Assembly: GCF_001713455.1 (NCBI RefSeq)
Contig: NZ_CP016464.1
Span: 4,760,001 to 4,824,000, forward strand
Source: Bosea sp. RAC05
GTDB taxonomy: Bacteria > Pseudomonadota > Alphaproteobacteria > Rhizobiales > Beijerinckiaceae
Length of the DNA stretch: 64,000 bases
Direction of reading: 5' to 3'
The notes below the pieces were generated by a model that did no database searches, was not told where the DNA came from, and saw only the letters and a program-made list of their open reading frames with translations. The position numbers and the translations under genes were made by a program. Positions 9,374 through 19,334 of this stretch are shown here, in pieces. Position 1 is the first letter of the stretch. Every line of letters begins with the position of its first letter.

Positions 9374-10597
9374 TTGGCCGGAACGCCGCTCACTGAGCTC
9401 AACAAGCCGCTCGGCCAGGGCCTGACCGCGTCGAAGGGCAAGCCCTGGGGGCGCTGGATCGCCTTTGGCTTTGCGGGGCTCGTCGGCCTCGTCTGGGTCT
9501 CGATCCTGCTCCTCGTCGCGATCCGGCGTGATCCCGACGGCGGCGAACCCATGGCGACGGCCCGGATCGAGCAGCGGGCCGCTCCGGCCTCCGCGCTGCC
9601 CTCGGGGCTTCCGGTCGCCTCCCAGACCGACCCCGCCGCGACCGCACGCCCGCAATCGAGCGCAAGGCAGCTCGAGAGCGAAGCCGGCGTCACCGTGGTG
9701 CGTCCCGGATCCGACGTTCCCGGCGCGATCGTGATCACGATTCCCGACAACGCGGCCACGGTAAAGCTCGCCACCGCGCCCGACAGCCGGCTCGTCGAGC
9801 GCTCGCGCTTCGGGCTGTTGCCGAAGATCGGCCTGGATGGCGCGACGCCGGCGCAGGTCTACGCCCGCCCGGCCGGACCACCCCCTGCCGGCAAGGTCAA
9901 CGGACGCGTCGCCATCCTCGTCGGCGGCCTCGGCATCAGCCCGACCGGAACCAGCGACGCCATCGCGAAGCTGCCGGGTCAGGTCTCGCTCGCCTTTGCG
10001 CCCTATGGCGCCGAACTCGATCGCACCGTGCAGCGCGCCCGCGGCGAGGGACACGAGGTTTTCCTGCAGCTGCCGATGGAGCCCTTCGACTATCCCGACA
10101 GCGATCCAGGCCCGCACACCCTGCTGACCGGGCCGAAATCGGCGGACAATGTCGAGCGCCTGCACTGGGCGCTCGGTCGCTTCACCGGCTATGTCGGCAT
10201 CGTCAATTTTCTCGGCGGCCGCCTGACATCCGACGAGACGGCGCTCACGCCGATCCTGCGCGAACTCGCCGGGCGCGGCCTCATGGTCGTCGATGACGGC
10301 TCCTCGGCCCGCAGCCTGCTCGCCTCATCGGCGGCGCGCGCGCAGATCCCGGCCCTGAAGATCGACCGCGTCGTCGACAACGTCGCCCGGCCGGAGGCCA
10401 TCGACAAGGAACTGGCGGCGATCGAGGCGATGGCCCGCGACCAGGGCGTCGCCGTGATCAGCGCCAGCGCCCTGCCGGTCTCGATCGAGCGGATCGCCCG
10501 CTGGGTCCAGACGCTCGAAGCCAAGGGCATTGTTCTCGTCCCGATCAGCGCCGCCCGCGGACTGCGCAGCCCGAAGACCACCGGATCCCTCAGATGA
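9374..10597 (+). CDS. Divergent polysaccharide deacetylase family protein
   Basis: The 407-residue protein has one N-terminal transmembrane segment (about residues 27-50), a Pro/Ala-rich linker and a C-terminal NodB-like divergent polysaccharide deacetylase domain from about residue 175 (NGRVAILVGGLGIS, VSLAFAPYG, EVFLQLPMEPFDYP, GYVGIVNFLGGRLTSDE). The acidic residues expected in the first strand (usually IDD) read LVGG here, so activity is uncertain. The TTG start at 9374 has GAGGA eight bases before it. It overlaps rppH by ATGA. In relatives this gene regularly sits between ctpA and rppH; its substrate is unknown. Confidence 0.88.
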   Translation: MAGTPLTELNKPLGQGLTASKGKPWGRWIAFGFAGLVGLVWVSILLLVAIRRDPDGGEPMATARIEQRAAPASALPSGLPVASQTDPAATARPQSSARQLESEAGVTVVRPGSDVPGAIVITIPDNAATVKLATAPDSRLVERSRFGLLPKIGLDGATPAQVYARPAGPPPAGKVNGRVAILVGGLGISPTGTSDAIAKLPGQVSLAFAPYGAELDRTVQRARGEGHEVFLQLPMEPFDYPDSDPGPHTLLTGPKSADNVERLHWALGRFTGYVGIVNFLGGRLTSDETALTPILRELAGRGLMVVDDGSSARSLLASSAARAQIPALKIDRVVDNVARPEAIDKELAAIEAMARDQGVAVISASALPVSIERIARWVQTLEAKGIVLVPISAARGLRSPKTTGSLR

Positions 10598-11106
10598 TCA
10601 GCGACAGGCCGCCCGACGGCTACCGCCCCTGCGTCGGGCTCGCCCTCTTCAATGCGGACGGACTGGTCTTCGTCGGGCGCCGCGCCAACAAGTCTCTGCG
10701 CGAGCATGTCGCCCCCGGCCATGAATGGCAGATGCCACAGGGCGGCATCGATTCCGGCGAGACGCCGCTTCAGGCCGCGACCCGGGAACTGCAGGAGGAG
10801 ACCAACGTCACCTCCGTCTCGCTGCTCGCGGAGAGCCCTGGCTGGCTCGCCTATGACCTGCCGCTGGAAATCGGCCAGCAGGCCTGGAAGGGCCGCTGGC
10901 GGGGCCAGGCCCAGAAATGGTTCGCCTTCCGGCTGACCGGCCCCGACAGCGAGATCGACATCGCGACGCCGGCCGGCGGGCACAAGGCCGAGTTCGACGC
11001 CTGGCGCTGGGAGCGGCTGGAACGGACCCCCGCCCTGATCATCCCCTTCAAGCAGGGGGTCTACCGCGAGGTCGCGGCGCTGTTTTCGCCCTTCGCCGCG
11101 GCCTGA
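10594..11106 (+). CDS. rppH: RNA pyrophosphohydrolase
   Basis: RppH removes pyrophosphate from the 5' end of mRNAs and so starts RNase E-dependent decay. The Nudix box GGIDSGETPLQAATRELQEE lies at about residues 50-70 with the REL-x-EE residues intact, and the start YRPCVGLALFNADGLVFVGRR plus WQMPQGG are typical for RppH/IalA. Length (170 aa) is normal. It is translationally coupled to the divergent deacetylase before it and followed after 22 bases by a binding-protein-like gene. Confidence 0.95.
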   Translation: MISDRPPDGYRPCVGLALFNADGLVFVGRRANKSLREHVAPGHEWQMPQGGIDSGETPLQAATRELQEETNVTSVSLLAESPGWLAYDLPLEIGQQAWKGRWRGQAQKWFAFRLTGPDSEIDIATPAGGHKAEFDAWRWERLERTPALIIPFKQGVYREVAALFSPFAAA

Positions 11107-11128
11107 ACGGCGTGTGACGGAGAGCACC

Positions 11129-11884
11129 ATGAGGTTCGAAGGCGATCCCGGGCCGGTTTCTGCGGCCCTGCGCGAACGGCTCGCTCCCGGCGGCGTCCTG
11201 CGGGCCGGCATCAACCTCTCCAATTTCCTCCTCGTCTCCGCCCGCTCCGCCGATGGCGGCCCGGCCGGCGTCTCGCCCGATATGGCCACGGCGATCGCGC
11301 AATGCCTCGAGGTCACGCTGCAGCGCGTGCCTTACGCGTCGCCGGCGCTGCTGGCCGATGCGGCCGGGCGCGACGAATGGGATATCGGCCTGATCGGCGC
11401 CGAACCGCAGCGCGCTGAGACCATCGCCTTCACGGCACCCTATGCGCAGATCGAGGCGACCTATCTCGTGCCTGCCGGCTCGCCTCTGACCAAGATCGCC
11501 GCCGTCGACGCCCCTGGCGTGCGGATCGCCGTGACGGGCGGGACCGCCTATGGCCTCTGGCTCGACCGCAACATCCGCCATGCCGACATCCAGCGGACCG
11601 CCACCATGGACGAGACGCTCGCCGATTTCCGGGATCGCGGGCTGGAGGCTCTGGCCGGCCTGCGCATGCGGCTGGTCGACGATGCCGCCGCGCTGCCGGG
11701 TTCGCGCCTGCTGGAGGGTCGCTTCATGGCGGTCCAGCAGGCCATCGGCGTCCCCCGCCGGGAGGATGAGCTGACGGAGGAAGCCGTCGCCTGGCTCGGC
11801 CGGTTCGTCGCGGCGGCGATCGCATCGGGCTTCGTGGCCGAGCGCATCCGCCACCATGGCGTGAACGGGCTGAGTGTCGCCTGA
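11129..11884 (+). CDS. Family 3 solute-binding-like protein without signal peptide
   Basis: About 251 residues with the SBP_bac_3 fold: [59 protein letters not shown], then [16 protein letters not shown]. Such proteins normally bind amino acids in the periplasm for ABC import, but no signal peptide or lipobox is seen and no permease or ATPase is adjacent. I chose the ATG at 11129, with GGAG six bases upstream, over the GTG at 11114. It may be a cytoplasmic amino-acid-binding protein or a cyclohexadienyl-dehydratase-like enzyme; substrate unknown. It lies between rppH and pgi on the same strand. Confidence 0.75.
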   Translation: MRFEGDPGPVSAALRERLAPGGVLRAGINLSNFLLVSARSADGGPAGVSPDMATAIAQCLEVTLQRVPYASPALLADAAGRDEWDIGLIGAEPQRAETIAFTAPYAQIEATYLVPAGSPLTKIAAVDAPGVRIAVTGGTAYGLWLDRNIRHADIQRTATMDETLADFRDRGLEALAGLRMRLVDDAAALPGSRLLEGRFMAVQQAIGVPRREDELTEEAVAWLGRFVAAAIASGFVAERIRHHGVNGLSVA

Positions 11885-12005
11885 TGAGGCGGCAGGGCTT
11901 GCAGCCATCCGCGCCAACGCCCAATTTCGCACGGCCGGAACCCGTGGATGCTTGGCGGGTTGCCGGAGCGGCGACGCCTCGGGCGTCGCGGCCAACAGGA
12001 GCGTG

Positions 12006-13634
12006 ATGGTGCAGGACGAGATTTGGGCACAGCTGGCCGCGCATCGTCGCGCCACGCAAGCCCGCCCCTTGCGGAGCCTCTTCGCCGAGGACGCGACCCG
12101 CTTCACCCAGTTCTCGGCCCGCCTCGACGATCTCCTGCTCGACTATTCGAAGACCGCCGTCACGGCCGAAACGCTCGGGCTGCTTCTGACGCTCGCCGAG
12201 ACGACGGGTCTCGCCGGCCAGCGCGATGCGATGTTCGCCGGCGAGGCGATCAACACCACCGAACATCGCGCCGTCCTCCACACCGCCCTGCGCGCTCCCG
12301 CCGGCAGCCGCGTGCTGCTCGACGGCCACGACGTCGTGCCGGACGTTCACGCCACGCTGGACAAGCTGGCGGCCTTTGCCGAAGGCCTGCGCGGCGGCAC
12401 GATCGCCGCTTCCGACGGCGCGCGCTTCACCGATGTCGTCAACATCGGCATCGGCGGCTCGGATCTCGGCCCCGCCATGGCGACGCTGGCGCTGGCGCCC
12501 TATCATGACGGCCAGCGGCTGCATTACGTCTCCAATGCCGACGGCGCCCATATCGCCGACACGCTGGCGAAGCTCGACCCGGCGCGCACCCTCTTCATCG
12601 TCGCCTCCAAGACCTTCACCACGGTCGAAACCATGACCAATGCCGCAACCGCGCGCCGCTGGATCGCGGCGGCGCTCGGCGAGGCCGCGGTCGGCGCCCA
12701 TTTCGCCGCGGTCTCGACGGCGCTCGACAAGGTCGGCGCCTTCGGCATCGCACCCGATCGCGTCTTCGGCTTCTGGGACTGGGTCGGCGGCCGCTACTCG
12801 ATCTGGTCCGCCATCGGCCTGCCGGTGATGATCGCGGTCGGGCCGGCGCATTTCCGCGCCTTCCTCGCCGGCGCCCATGCCATGGACGAGCATTTCCGCA
12901 CCGCCCCGCTCGCCCAAAACCTGCCCGTCCTGCTCGGCCTGATCGGCATCTGGCATCGCGACATCTGCGGCTATCAGGCCCGGGCGATCCTGCCTTACGA
13001 CCAGCGCCTGTTGCGCCTGCCAGCGTATCTCCAGCAACTCGACATGGAATCGAACGGCAAGCGCGTCCGCAAGGACGGCTCGCCCGTCGAGCGGCCGAGC
13101 GGCCCGCTCGTCTGGGGCGAGCCCGGAACCAACGGACAGCATGCCTTCTACCAGCTGATCCACCAGGGCACGGACACGATCCCCTGCGAGTTCATGGTCG
13201 CAGCCGAGGGGCATGAGCCGGAACTGGCGCATCAGCACCGGCTGCTGCTCGCCAACTGCCTCGCCCAGAGCGAGGCCCTGATGAAGGGCCGGACCCTGGA
13301 GGAGGCGCGCGACGCGCTGACGAAGCAGGGGCTGCCGGCTGCCGACATCGAGGCCTTGGCGCCGCACAAGGTCTTCCCCGGCAGCCGCCCCTCGATCACG
13401 CTGGCCTATCGCCGGCTCGACCCCTTCACGCTGGGCCGCCTGATCGCGCTTTACGAGCACCGCGTCTTCGTCGAGGCCGCGATCTGGGGCATCAACGCCT
13501 TCGACCAGTGGGGCGTCGAACTCGGCAAGGAGCTGGCGACGGCGCTGCTGCCGGTCATCGAGGGCAAGGCGCCCGCCGAGGCCCATGATTCCTCGACCGC
13601 CGGCCTCGCGCGCTATCTCACGGCCAGCTCCTGA
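12006..13634 (+). CDS. pgi: Glucose-6-phosphate isomerase
   Basis: Pgi interconverts glucose-6-phosphate and fructose-6-phosphate. The 542-residue protein has the phosphate-binding segments [13 protein letters not shown] and [14 protein letters not shown], the first signature [15 protein letters not shown] and the second family signature near [13 protein letters not shown]. The ATG at 12006 is preceded by AGGAG; a longer open frame reaching back to 11874 is not needed. Its end overlaps the convergent ABC gene by 22 bases. It is a single standalone gene with no other sugar enzymes next to it. Confidence 0.95.
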   Translation: MVQDEIWAQLAAHRRATQARPLRSLFAEDATRFTQFSARLDDLLLDYSKTAVTAETLGLLLTLAETTGLAGQRDAMFAGEAINTTEHRAVLHTALRAPAGSRVLLDGHDVVPDVHATLDKLAAFAEGLRGGTIAASDGARFTDVVNIGIGGSDLGPAMATLALAPYHDGQRLHYVSNADGAHIADTLAKLDPARTLFIVASKTFTTVETMTNAATARRWIAAALGEAAVGAHFAAVSTALDKVGAFGIAPDRVFGFWDWVGGRYSIWSAIGLPVMIAVGPAHFRAFLAGAHAMDEHFRTAPLAQNLPVLLGLIGIWHRDICGYQARAILPYDQRLLRLPAYLQQLDMESNGKRVRKDGSPVERPSGPLVWGEPGTNGQHAFYQLIHQGTDTIPCEFMVAAEGHEPELAHQHRLLLANCLAQSEALMKGRTLEEARDALTKQGLPAADIEALAPHKVFPGSRPSITLAYRRLDPFTLGRLIALYEHRVFVEAAIWGINAFDQWGVELGKELATALLPVIEGKAPAEAHDSSTAGLARYLTASS

Positions 13635-15343
13635 TCCTGCGCGAGGGGTGACGCATCGGCCCCTCCATCGTCGGCGAGCCGCAGCGTCCGGCAGGGGCCG
13701 ATCCCCTGCGGTGCCCGATGCGCGATGATGATGAAGGCCGCATCCGGCAACGCCGCCCGCAGTCCCGCCAGCACCTCGCGCTCCGCGACGGCATCCAGCG
13801 CCGAGGTCGCCTCGTCCAGGACGACCCAGTCCGGCCGGTGCAGATGCAGCCGCGCCAGGGCCAGCCGCTGGCGCTCCCCGCCTGAGAGCCCCTGGCGGAG
13901 GCGCTGCCAGGCCGGCTCGTCGGTTGTCCAGAGCGCGTCCAGACCGACGGCGGCGAGCGCCTGCCGGTATTGCGCCACGCTGAACGCCTCCGGCAGCGCC
14001 GGATAGGCCAGCGCCGCCTCCAGGCTCCCGAGCGGCAGGTAGACCTGTTGCGACGCGAAGGCGACCGGGCCGGTCGGGCGTTCGATCGCCCCCTCGCCAT
14101 GGCGCCAGAGGCCGGCCAGCGCCTTGACCAGCGTGCTCTTGCCAAAACCGGAGGGCGCCACGATCCAGCAGCAGTCCCCGGCCCCGATCTCCAGCTCCGG
14201 CAGAAGCGCAAGCGGGCGCCCTTCCGGCGTCGACAGGCGCAGACGATGCGTGCGGAAGGCTGTGCCCTCGGCCATCCGGGGGCCTGCCATGCCGTCCGAC
14301 GGCGCCGCCTCGGCCGCCGCCAGGAAGTGCCGCAGCCGGCTCGCCGTCGCGGCGAGCTGCGCCAGGTCCTTGTAGGAGAAGATGAACCAGGACAGCGTCG
14401 TCACGACGGTCTGGAACGCGGAGCGGATCTGCATCAGCCCGCCGAAGCTGAGGCGGCCCGCCAGATAGGCCGGTAGCGCCAGGAACATCGGGATTGTCAG
14501 CACCGTCTGGAAATAGGGCCGCGAGAACAGCCCGAGGATGACCTCGCGCCGCGCCAGCTGATGCCAGTTGGCCGCTAGCGCCGCGAAACGCCGCGACAGC
14601 ACGCTGCGCTCCGCCGCCTCGCCCCCCGCCAGCGCGACCGGCTCGACATGCTCGCGCAGCCGGCTCAGCGCGAAGCGAAAATCGGCCTCGCGGCGCTGCT
14701 GCTCGAATTCGAGCCGCTTCAGCGGCGCGCCGAGGCCATGCGTGATCAGCGTGGCGAGGGCGACATAGAGGGGCGCCGCCCAGACCATGTAACGGGGAAT
14801 CTCGACGGAGAACCCCGCCAAGGCGAAGGCGAGCGGAAAGGTCGAGAGCGACCACAGGATCGCGACGTAGGAGACCAGCCCGACGATCTTGGAAATCAGC
14901 TCCAGCGCTTCGTCGGTCAGCTTGTCGACGAAGATGCGGCAATCCTCGGCGATGCGCTGGTCGGGATTGTCGAGCCCGTCCTCGCTCCTATCCCGCAGAT
15001 GCCAGTACGATTTGCCGGCAAACCATCGATCGAGTGCGGCCTGCGTCAACGCATGGCGCCACCGGATCTGCAGCTGCCGCCGCAGATAGGTCGAAGCCAG
15101 ATGCAGCGCGACGGTGACAGCTGTCAGGCCGAAATAGACCCTGATCTGCGCGAGAACTCCGGTGACGTCGCGGGCCTGCAGGGCGTTGTAGAAGTCGGCG
15201 TTCCAGGCGATCAGCGCGACGCCGACCCTCACGCCGATCAGCCCGAGAACCGCGATGGCGACGAACTGGGCGAGGCCGACCAGGCCGCCCGGTCCGGCGA
15301 CGCAGAGTTTCGCCAGCCAGGCGATGTGACGGACCACGGCCAT
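13613..15343 (-). CDS. ABC transporter, fused membrane and ATPase domains, SbmA/YddA (ABC_membrane_2) type
   Basis: The 576-residue half-transporter has an N-terminal membrane domain (about 1-330) of the SbmA/BacA/YddA class, with the family segment [12 protein letters not shown] and the loop [13 protein letters not shown], and a complete C-terminal ATPase: Walker [10 protein letters not shown], signature [14 protein letters not shown] and Walker [13 protein letters not shown]. It should work as a homodimer in the inner membrane. Relatives move peptides, B12-like corrinoids or fatty acids, so the substrate cannot be named. It starts nine bases after the ChaN-like gene, at the end of a haem operon, which suggests but does not prove a link to haem or iron. 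Confidence 0.85.
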   Translation of the reverse strand: MAVVRHIAWLAKLCVAGPGGLVGLAQFVAIAVLGLIGVRVGVALIAWNADFYNALQARDVTGVLAQIRVYFGLTAVTVALHLASTYLRRQLQIRWRHALTQAALDRWFAGKSYWHLRDRSEDGLDNPDQRIAEDCRIFVDKLTDEALELISKIVGLVSYVAILWSLSTFPLAFALAGFSVEIPRYMVWAAPLYVALATLITHGLGAPLKRLEFEQQRREADFRFALSRLREHVEPVALAGGEAAERSVLSRRFAALAANWHQLARREVILGLFSRPYFQTVLTIPMFLALPAYLAGRLSFGGLMQIRSAFQTVVTTLSWFIFSYKDLAQLAATASRLRHFLAAAEAAPSDGMAGPRMAEGTAFRTHRLRLSTPEGRPLALLPELEIGAGDCCWIVAPSGFGKSTLVKALAGLWRHGEGAIERPTGPVAFASQQVYLPLGSLEAALAYPALPEAFSVAQYRQALAAVGLDALWTTDEPAWQRLRQGLSGGERQRLALARLHLHRPDWVVLDEATSALDAVAEREVLAGLRAALPDAAFIIIAHRAPQGIGPCRTLRLADDGGADASPLAQDQELAVR

Positions 15344-15352
15344 CGCGACACC

Positions 15353-16225
15353 TCAGCCCGTCCTGGGCCGTTCGCGGCGCGGCGCCGGCGGCTCGGGCAC
15401 GTCGAGGCGGAAGAGAGCATCGGCGATGCCCGCGATCGCGGCCGGATCATGGGCGTCCTCGCTCGTCGGCAGCAGGACCGCGTTGTCGGCGATGCCGAGG
15501 TCGCGCAGCTGGTGGGGCGTGCCATGCCCGAATTCGAGATGCCCGCGGCCGATGATCCCGATCACGAGGTCATCGGGCGCCCGCATCAGATGCTCGGCGA
15601 TGCCGCAGGCGAAGGCCCGGTCCCAGCATTGCTGGGCGCGCAGGAAACGGTCGCTCACCGGCGAACCGGCCTCGCCGCCCGGCACCGGGCGGACACCCCC
15701 CATCAGCCGCTCGAGATAAGCGCGATAGGCCTCGGTCGCCGGGGCCGCGGGCGTGACCCCGTCGCGCTCCGCGACGGGGATCGCCTCCCAGCCGACCTGC
15801 CCGACCCGCGTCACCAGGGGGCGGTGGCAGTTGAGCGCTAGCATCCGGACGCGCTGCTGGCGGCAGAAATGGAACAGCGGCAGGTAGAGCGCGGCATCGA
15901 AGCCCCAGACCTGCGCCCATTCGCTGCGCTCCAGAAAGGTGCCGGTGTCCATCAGGCCGTCGACCCAGGCATCGAGAACGCCCTGTACGCGGCGCGGGAA
16001 CATCTCGAAGCCGATCGCCATCTGCGGCCTCAGCATGTGCAGGAAGGCCGCGACATGGAGCTGCCAGCGATGGATCTCGGCGATGTCATGCGTCTCGCCG
16101 AGCAGGACGACGCTGCGCCCCGCCAGGGCGCGCAGCAGGGCCCCCTGCTCCAGCACCGCGCCGCTCTGCGGGCACAGCCAGGTGCCCCGCGGATGCACAA
16201 CCAGGGCCCGCGCCGCCTCAGCCAT
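15353..16225 (-). CDS. ChaN-like haem-binding family protein
   Basis: The 290-residue protein carries ChaN/DUF399 features: VVLLGETHDIAEIHRWQ, GFEMFPRRVQGVLDAW and a C-terminal GIIGRGHLEFGHGTPHQL. ChaN of Campylobacter is an iron-regulated haem-binding lipoprotein (family knowledge). Here no lipobox or signal peptide is visible, so the site of action is unclear. The start at 16225 (MAEAARALVVH) overlaps the end of the upstream HemS-like gene by eight bases, showing coupling. Its place behind a haemoglobin-type TonB receptor supports a role in haem handling. Confidence 0.82.
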   Translation of the reverse strand: MAEAARALVVHPRGTWLCPQSGAVLEQGALLRALAGRSVVLLGETHDIAEIHRWQLHVAAFLHMLRPQMAIGFEMFPRRVQGVLDAWVDGLMDTGTFLERSEWAQVWGFDAALYLPLFHFCRQQRVRMLALNCHRPLVTRVGQVGWEAIPVAERDGVTPAAPATEAYRAYLERLMGGVRPVPGGEAGSPVSDRFLRAQQCWDRAFACGIAEHLMRAPDDLVIGIIGRGHLEFGHGTPHQLRDLGIADNAVLLPTSEDAHDPAAIAGIADALFRLDVPEPPAPRRERPRTG

Positions 16226-16973
16226 GCGCGGCAGGCTCCCGCACGCCCGGAACCTCGGCAAAGGCGGCGGCGGGGCCGCGCAGGCTGAGCCCGGTCTCGC
16301 GACCCTCCGCATCGAGCGCCCGGAGCACCACGTCGGCCTCCAGCTGGTGCCGCGCCCAGCTGGCAACCGTCCCGGCCTGGAGATGCAGATGGAAGTCGCC
16401 CTGCATGACGTTGACGAAGCCCATCGAGGGCTTCGGCTCGGGCAGCAGGCCGAGCCAGTGCTGGAACAGCCCTGGCCGCTCGAAATCGATCGCGATCGGC
16501 AGAGCATTGGCGAGGATGGCGGCGAAGGTCGCGGCGCCGAGATCCTCCGGCGCAACATCCTGGGCCCCGCTCGAAGGCGCCTCGCGCAGCACCGGCTCGA
16601 GCGGCGCCCCCGCCCCCAGCGGCGCCAGCGCAGCGTCGAAAGGCTCGAGCCCTTCGAGGCCGATCAGGCTGAACAGCGTCTCGCCCGCCGCATCCTGGCA
16701 TTCGAGCTTGGGCAGGACCTTGTCGCGCATCCGGCCGGAACGGTCGACGACGATCCGCGTGACCACCGCGAGGTCAATCACGCTGTCATGGCACTCGCCG
16801 GTGAGGCGGGCCTTGTCGGCGTCGATCGTCACGCCCTGCACGGCTCCCATCCGCTCATGGATGGCGCCCTGCCGGCGTGCGCTCAGCATCACGCGCCCCA
16901 TGTCGGTGAGCAGGGGCAGGATTTCGGCCGGGCTTTGCGACAGGGCTTCGCGCAGGGAATCGGCGGTGGTCAT
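16218..16973 (-). CDS. HemS/HmuS-like haem utilisation protein (divergent)
   Basis: The 251-residue cytoplasmic protein resembles the HemS/ChuX fold. The first half has LLTDMGRVMLSARRQGAIHERMG and LECQDAAGETLFSLIGLEG, like the repeated unit of HmuS, and the second half has FVNVMQGDFHLHL. The family stores, hands over or degrades haem after import. It is shorter than two-repeat HmuS (about 340-350 aa), and the axial histidine assignment is uncertain. It lies 108 bases after the TonB receptor and overlaps the ChaN-like gene, all on the minus strand. The assignment leans partly on context. Confidence 0.65.
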   Translation of the reverse strand: MTTADSLREALSQSPAEILPLLTDMGRVMLSARRQGAIHERMGAVQGVTIDADKARLTGECHDSVIDLAVVTRIVVDRSGRMRDKVLPKLECQDAAGETLFSLIGLEGLEPFDAALAPLGAGAPLEPVLREAPSSGAQDVAPEDLGAATFAAILANALPIAIDFERPGLFQHWLGLLPEPKPSMGFVNVMQGDFHLHLQAGTVASWARHQLEADVVLRALDAEGRETGLSLRGPAAAFAEVPGVREPAAHG

Positions 16974-17081
16974 TGGGGCGATGCTCCGAAAGAGGGGGCG
17001 ACGCTGCGGGTCTCGGGCGCAGCGTCGCGGGGCCGCCGCACCGGATGTGGCGCGGCGCGGCAGCCTGACGGGAAACGGGGC

Positions 17082-19334
17082 TCAGAACTCGACGGAGGCC
17101 GCGAGCTTGAAGGTGCGCCCCGGCGCGGTCTGGAGTTCGAGCGGGTTGCTCGCCGCGACAGAGACCAAAGACGGAGTCTTCGTGTAGGAGCCGCCGACGA
17201 GATTGGCGAAGTAGCGCTTGTCGAAGATGTTCTCGACGCCGCCGCGCAGGGTGACGAAGGAGGTCGGCTTCCAGTTCAGATAGGCGTCGAAGACCGAGTA
17301 GCCGCCCTGCTTGAAGGTGTCCGTCGTGCTCGCCCGGTTGGCGCCGCCCGCGAAGGTGCCGATCACCTCCGCCTCGAGCCCGTATTCCGGCATCAGGTAC
17401 TTGACGCCGGTGACGGCCTTGAAGGGGTTGACGTCGAAGGGCGTCTTGGCCGCCCCGACGGTGACGCGCTGGTCGGCATACTGGTAGCTCAGCGACGCGT
17501 TCAGCAGCCAGCGCTCGTGCAGCCGGTACTCCGCAGAGGCCTCGATGCCCGAGATCTGCACCTGCGAGACATTGCGGTAGGTATAATCGACCGTCCCGGG
17601 AATCTGGTAGAGCGACTGGATGAAGTCCTTGTAGCGGGCGTGGAAGACGCCGACCGAGAACCAGCCCTCGGCGAACTGGCCGCGAACGCCCGCCTCATAG
17701 GAGCGCACACTCTCCGGCCGCAGATCGGGATTCGGGATCAGGTTGTAGGTCGACGCGGGCAGCGAGGTGTAGAGCTGCTCGGCGGTGGGCATCTTGAAGC
17801 CCTCCGCATAGCGCCCGTAGAGCGAATAGGTCTCGTTCAGCTTGAAGATCGTCCCGATCTGCGGGATGACCTTCTGCGAGTCGAGTTCGCGCGGCTCCTT
17901 GCCGGGCACGACGACATAGCCGGCTCCGAGCCTGGGATCGATGGTGTAGGTCGCGTAGCGGATGCCGGGCGTGATCGTCCAGCGGCCCTGCAGCAGTTCG
18001 ATCTCGTCCTGGAGATAGATGTCGGCCCGCGTCGTCGTCGCATTGGCGAAGTTGAAGCCCCCCGCCACCGTCGTGGTCAGCACATTCGTCGCGAGATTGC
18101 GCACGTCGTCCTGACGCTTGTAGTCGGTGCGGGTGATGTCGCCCTGGAAGCCATAGGTCAGGCGGTGAAAGCTCGGGCCCAGCGCGAAGCTCGACTTCGC
18201 CTGGATGTCGAGCTGCGAGAACTGCTCCTGGTAGTCATGCAGGCCGCGGGTGAAGCGCTGCTGGCCATTGGCGAGCGTCTGCAGGCGGTTGCTGACGAAG
18301 GTGCGGCTCTGGGGCGAGTAGGAGGCCTGCCAGCGGATCGAATCGAGGAAGCTCGCCCCGACATCCCACTCGTGCTCAAGCGCGATCCGCTTGCGGGACT
18401 TCGCCTGGCTGCGGATATAGGCGCCGTTGCGGATGCCGCTGCTGACGACGTTGTAGTCGTGCAGCTGGTTCACCGTCGAATCGCTGTCATAGTATTCGCC
18501 GGTCAGTTTGAAGGTATGGTCGCCGTTCGGCTTGAAGACGAGCTTGCCGAAGGCGTTCCAGACCGTCGTGTCGAGCGGGTTGAGCTGGTTGCAGCCGAGG
18601 AAACGCGTGCTCGGCACCGGGCAGCCCCAGCGGCCGCCATCGGCGCGGGCCTTGGTCAGCTTCGCCTCGTGCCCGGTCTTCTGGCTGACGCCGAAGATTC
18701 CTTCCAGCAGCGGCGAGAAACGAAAGGCCGCAACGCCCGTCTTCACGAAGGAACGGTCGAGGCTGTCATAGGCGCTGTTCAGGCGCACAGCATAGGGCTT
18801 GTCCTTGCCCTTGAGCAGGTCCTGCGGATCGAGCGTGCGATAGGCCACGATGCCGCCGAGCGCATCCGCGCCCCAGAGCACCGAACCCGGCCCGCGCACG
18901 ATCTCGACAGTCTTCAGGAAGGGCAGATCGACGAAATCGCGGTTACCGTCGGTGACGCGCTCGATCACGCGCGCCCCATCCACCTGCATCTGGACGCGGT
19001 TGCCGCCGACGCCCCGGATGGTGAAGCCGACGAAATTGGCGAAGGGATCGGTGCTCGTCGTCTGGCGGTTGACGCTGATGCCCGGCTGGTAGCGCACCAG
19101 ATCCTGCATGTCGCGCGTGATGCGCTCGTCGAGTTCCTGGCGGGAGATGATGCTGACCGTGCCGGGCACGTCGAGCACCTGCTTCTCGCCACGGGTCGCC
19201 GTGACGGTGATCTGATCGAGCTCGATCGCGGCAGGCCGGGTCGACTCGGCGGCCGACTGTGCGCGGCCGGCATTCGGCAAGCAGGAAAAGACCAGCAAAG
19301 CCGACCCATAAAGCAGATTTGAATTTCTACACAT
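17082..19334 (-). CDS. TonB-dependent haem/haemoglobin receptor
   Basis: The 750-residue outer-membrane receptor starts at 19334 (MCRNSNLLYGSALLVFSCLP, a signal peptide) with GGAG seven bases upstream. Next come a TonB box-like ITVTATR, a plug domain (VPGTVSIISRQELDERI, VRGPGSVLWGADALGGIV) and a beta-barrel ending in Phe (KLAASVEF). The haem-receptor markers are the FRAP-like segment GFKMPTAEQLY followed by NLIPNPDLRPE, as in HemR/HmuR/HasR. It imports haem or haem from haemoproteins using TonB energy. It heads a probable operon with the HemS-like, ChaN-like and ABC genes. An unusually A/T-rich upstream region suits iron-responsive control. Confidence 0.92.
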   Translation of the reverse strand: MCRNSNLLYGSALLVFSCLPNAGRAQSAAESTRPAAIELDQITVTATRGEKQVLDVPGTVSIISRQELDERITRDMQDLVRYQPGISVNRQTTSTDPFANFVGFTIRGVGGNRVQMQVDGARVIERVTDGNRDFVDLPFLKTVEIVRGPGSVLWGADALGGIVAYRTLDPQDLLKGKDKPYAVRLNSAYDSLDRSFVKTGVAAFRFSPLLEGIFGVSQKTGHEAKLTKARADGGRWGCPVPSTRFLGCNQLNPLDTTVWNAFGKLVFKPNGDHTFKLTGEYYDSDSTVNQLHDYNVVSSGIRNGAYIRSQAKSRKRIALEHEWDVGASFLDSIRWQASYSPQSRTFVSNRLQTLANGQQRFTRGLHDYQEQFSQLDIQAKSSFALGPSFHRLTYGFQGDITRTDYKRQDDVRNLATNVLTTTVAGGFNFANATTTRADIYLQDEIELLQGRWTITPGIRYATYTIDPRLGAGYVVVPGKEPRELDSQKVIPQIGTIFKLNETYSLYGRYAEGFKMPTAEQLYTSLPASTYNLIPNPDLRPESVRSYEAGVRGQFAEGWFSVGVFHARYKDFIQSLYQIPGTVDYTYRNVSQVQISGIEASAEYRLHERWLLNASLSYQYADQRVTVGAAKTPFDVNPFKAVTGVKYLMPEYGLEAEVIGTFAGGANRASTTDTFKQGGYSVFDAYLNWKPTSFVTLRGGVENIFDKRYFANLVGGSYTKTPSLVSVAASNPLELQTAPGRTFKLAASVEF

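Noticed and set aside
11724..14942. 1072-codon open frame on the minus strand over pgi and the ABC gene
   Set aside because: It covers pgi antisense and the ABC gene in a wrong frame; only the frame 13613-15343 has ABC motifs. The length comes from GC bias.
15939..19322. 1127-codon open frame on the plus strand opposite the haem genes
   Set aside because: It is the antisense shadow of the TonB receptor and HemS-like genes, with no domain or ribosome site.
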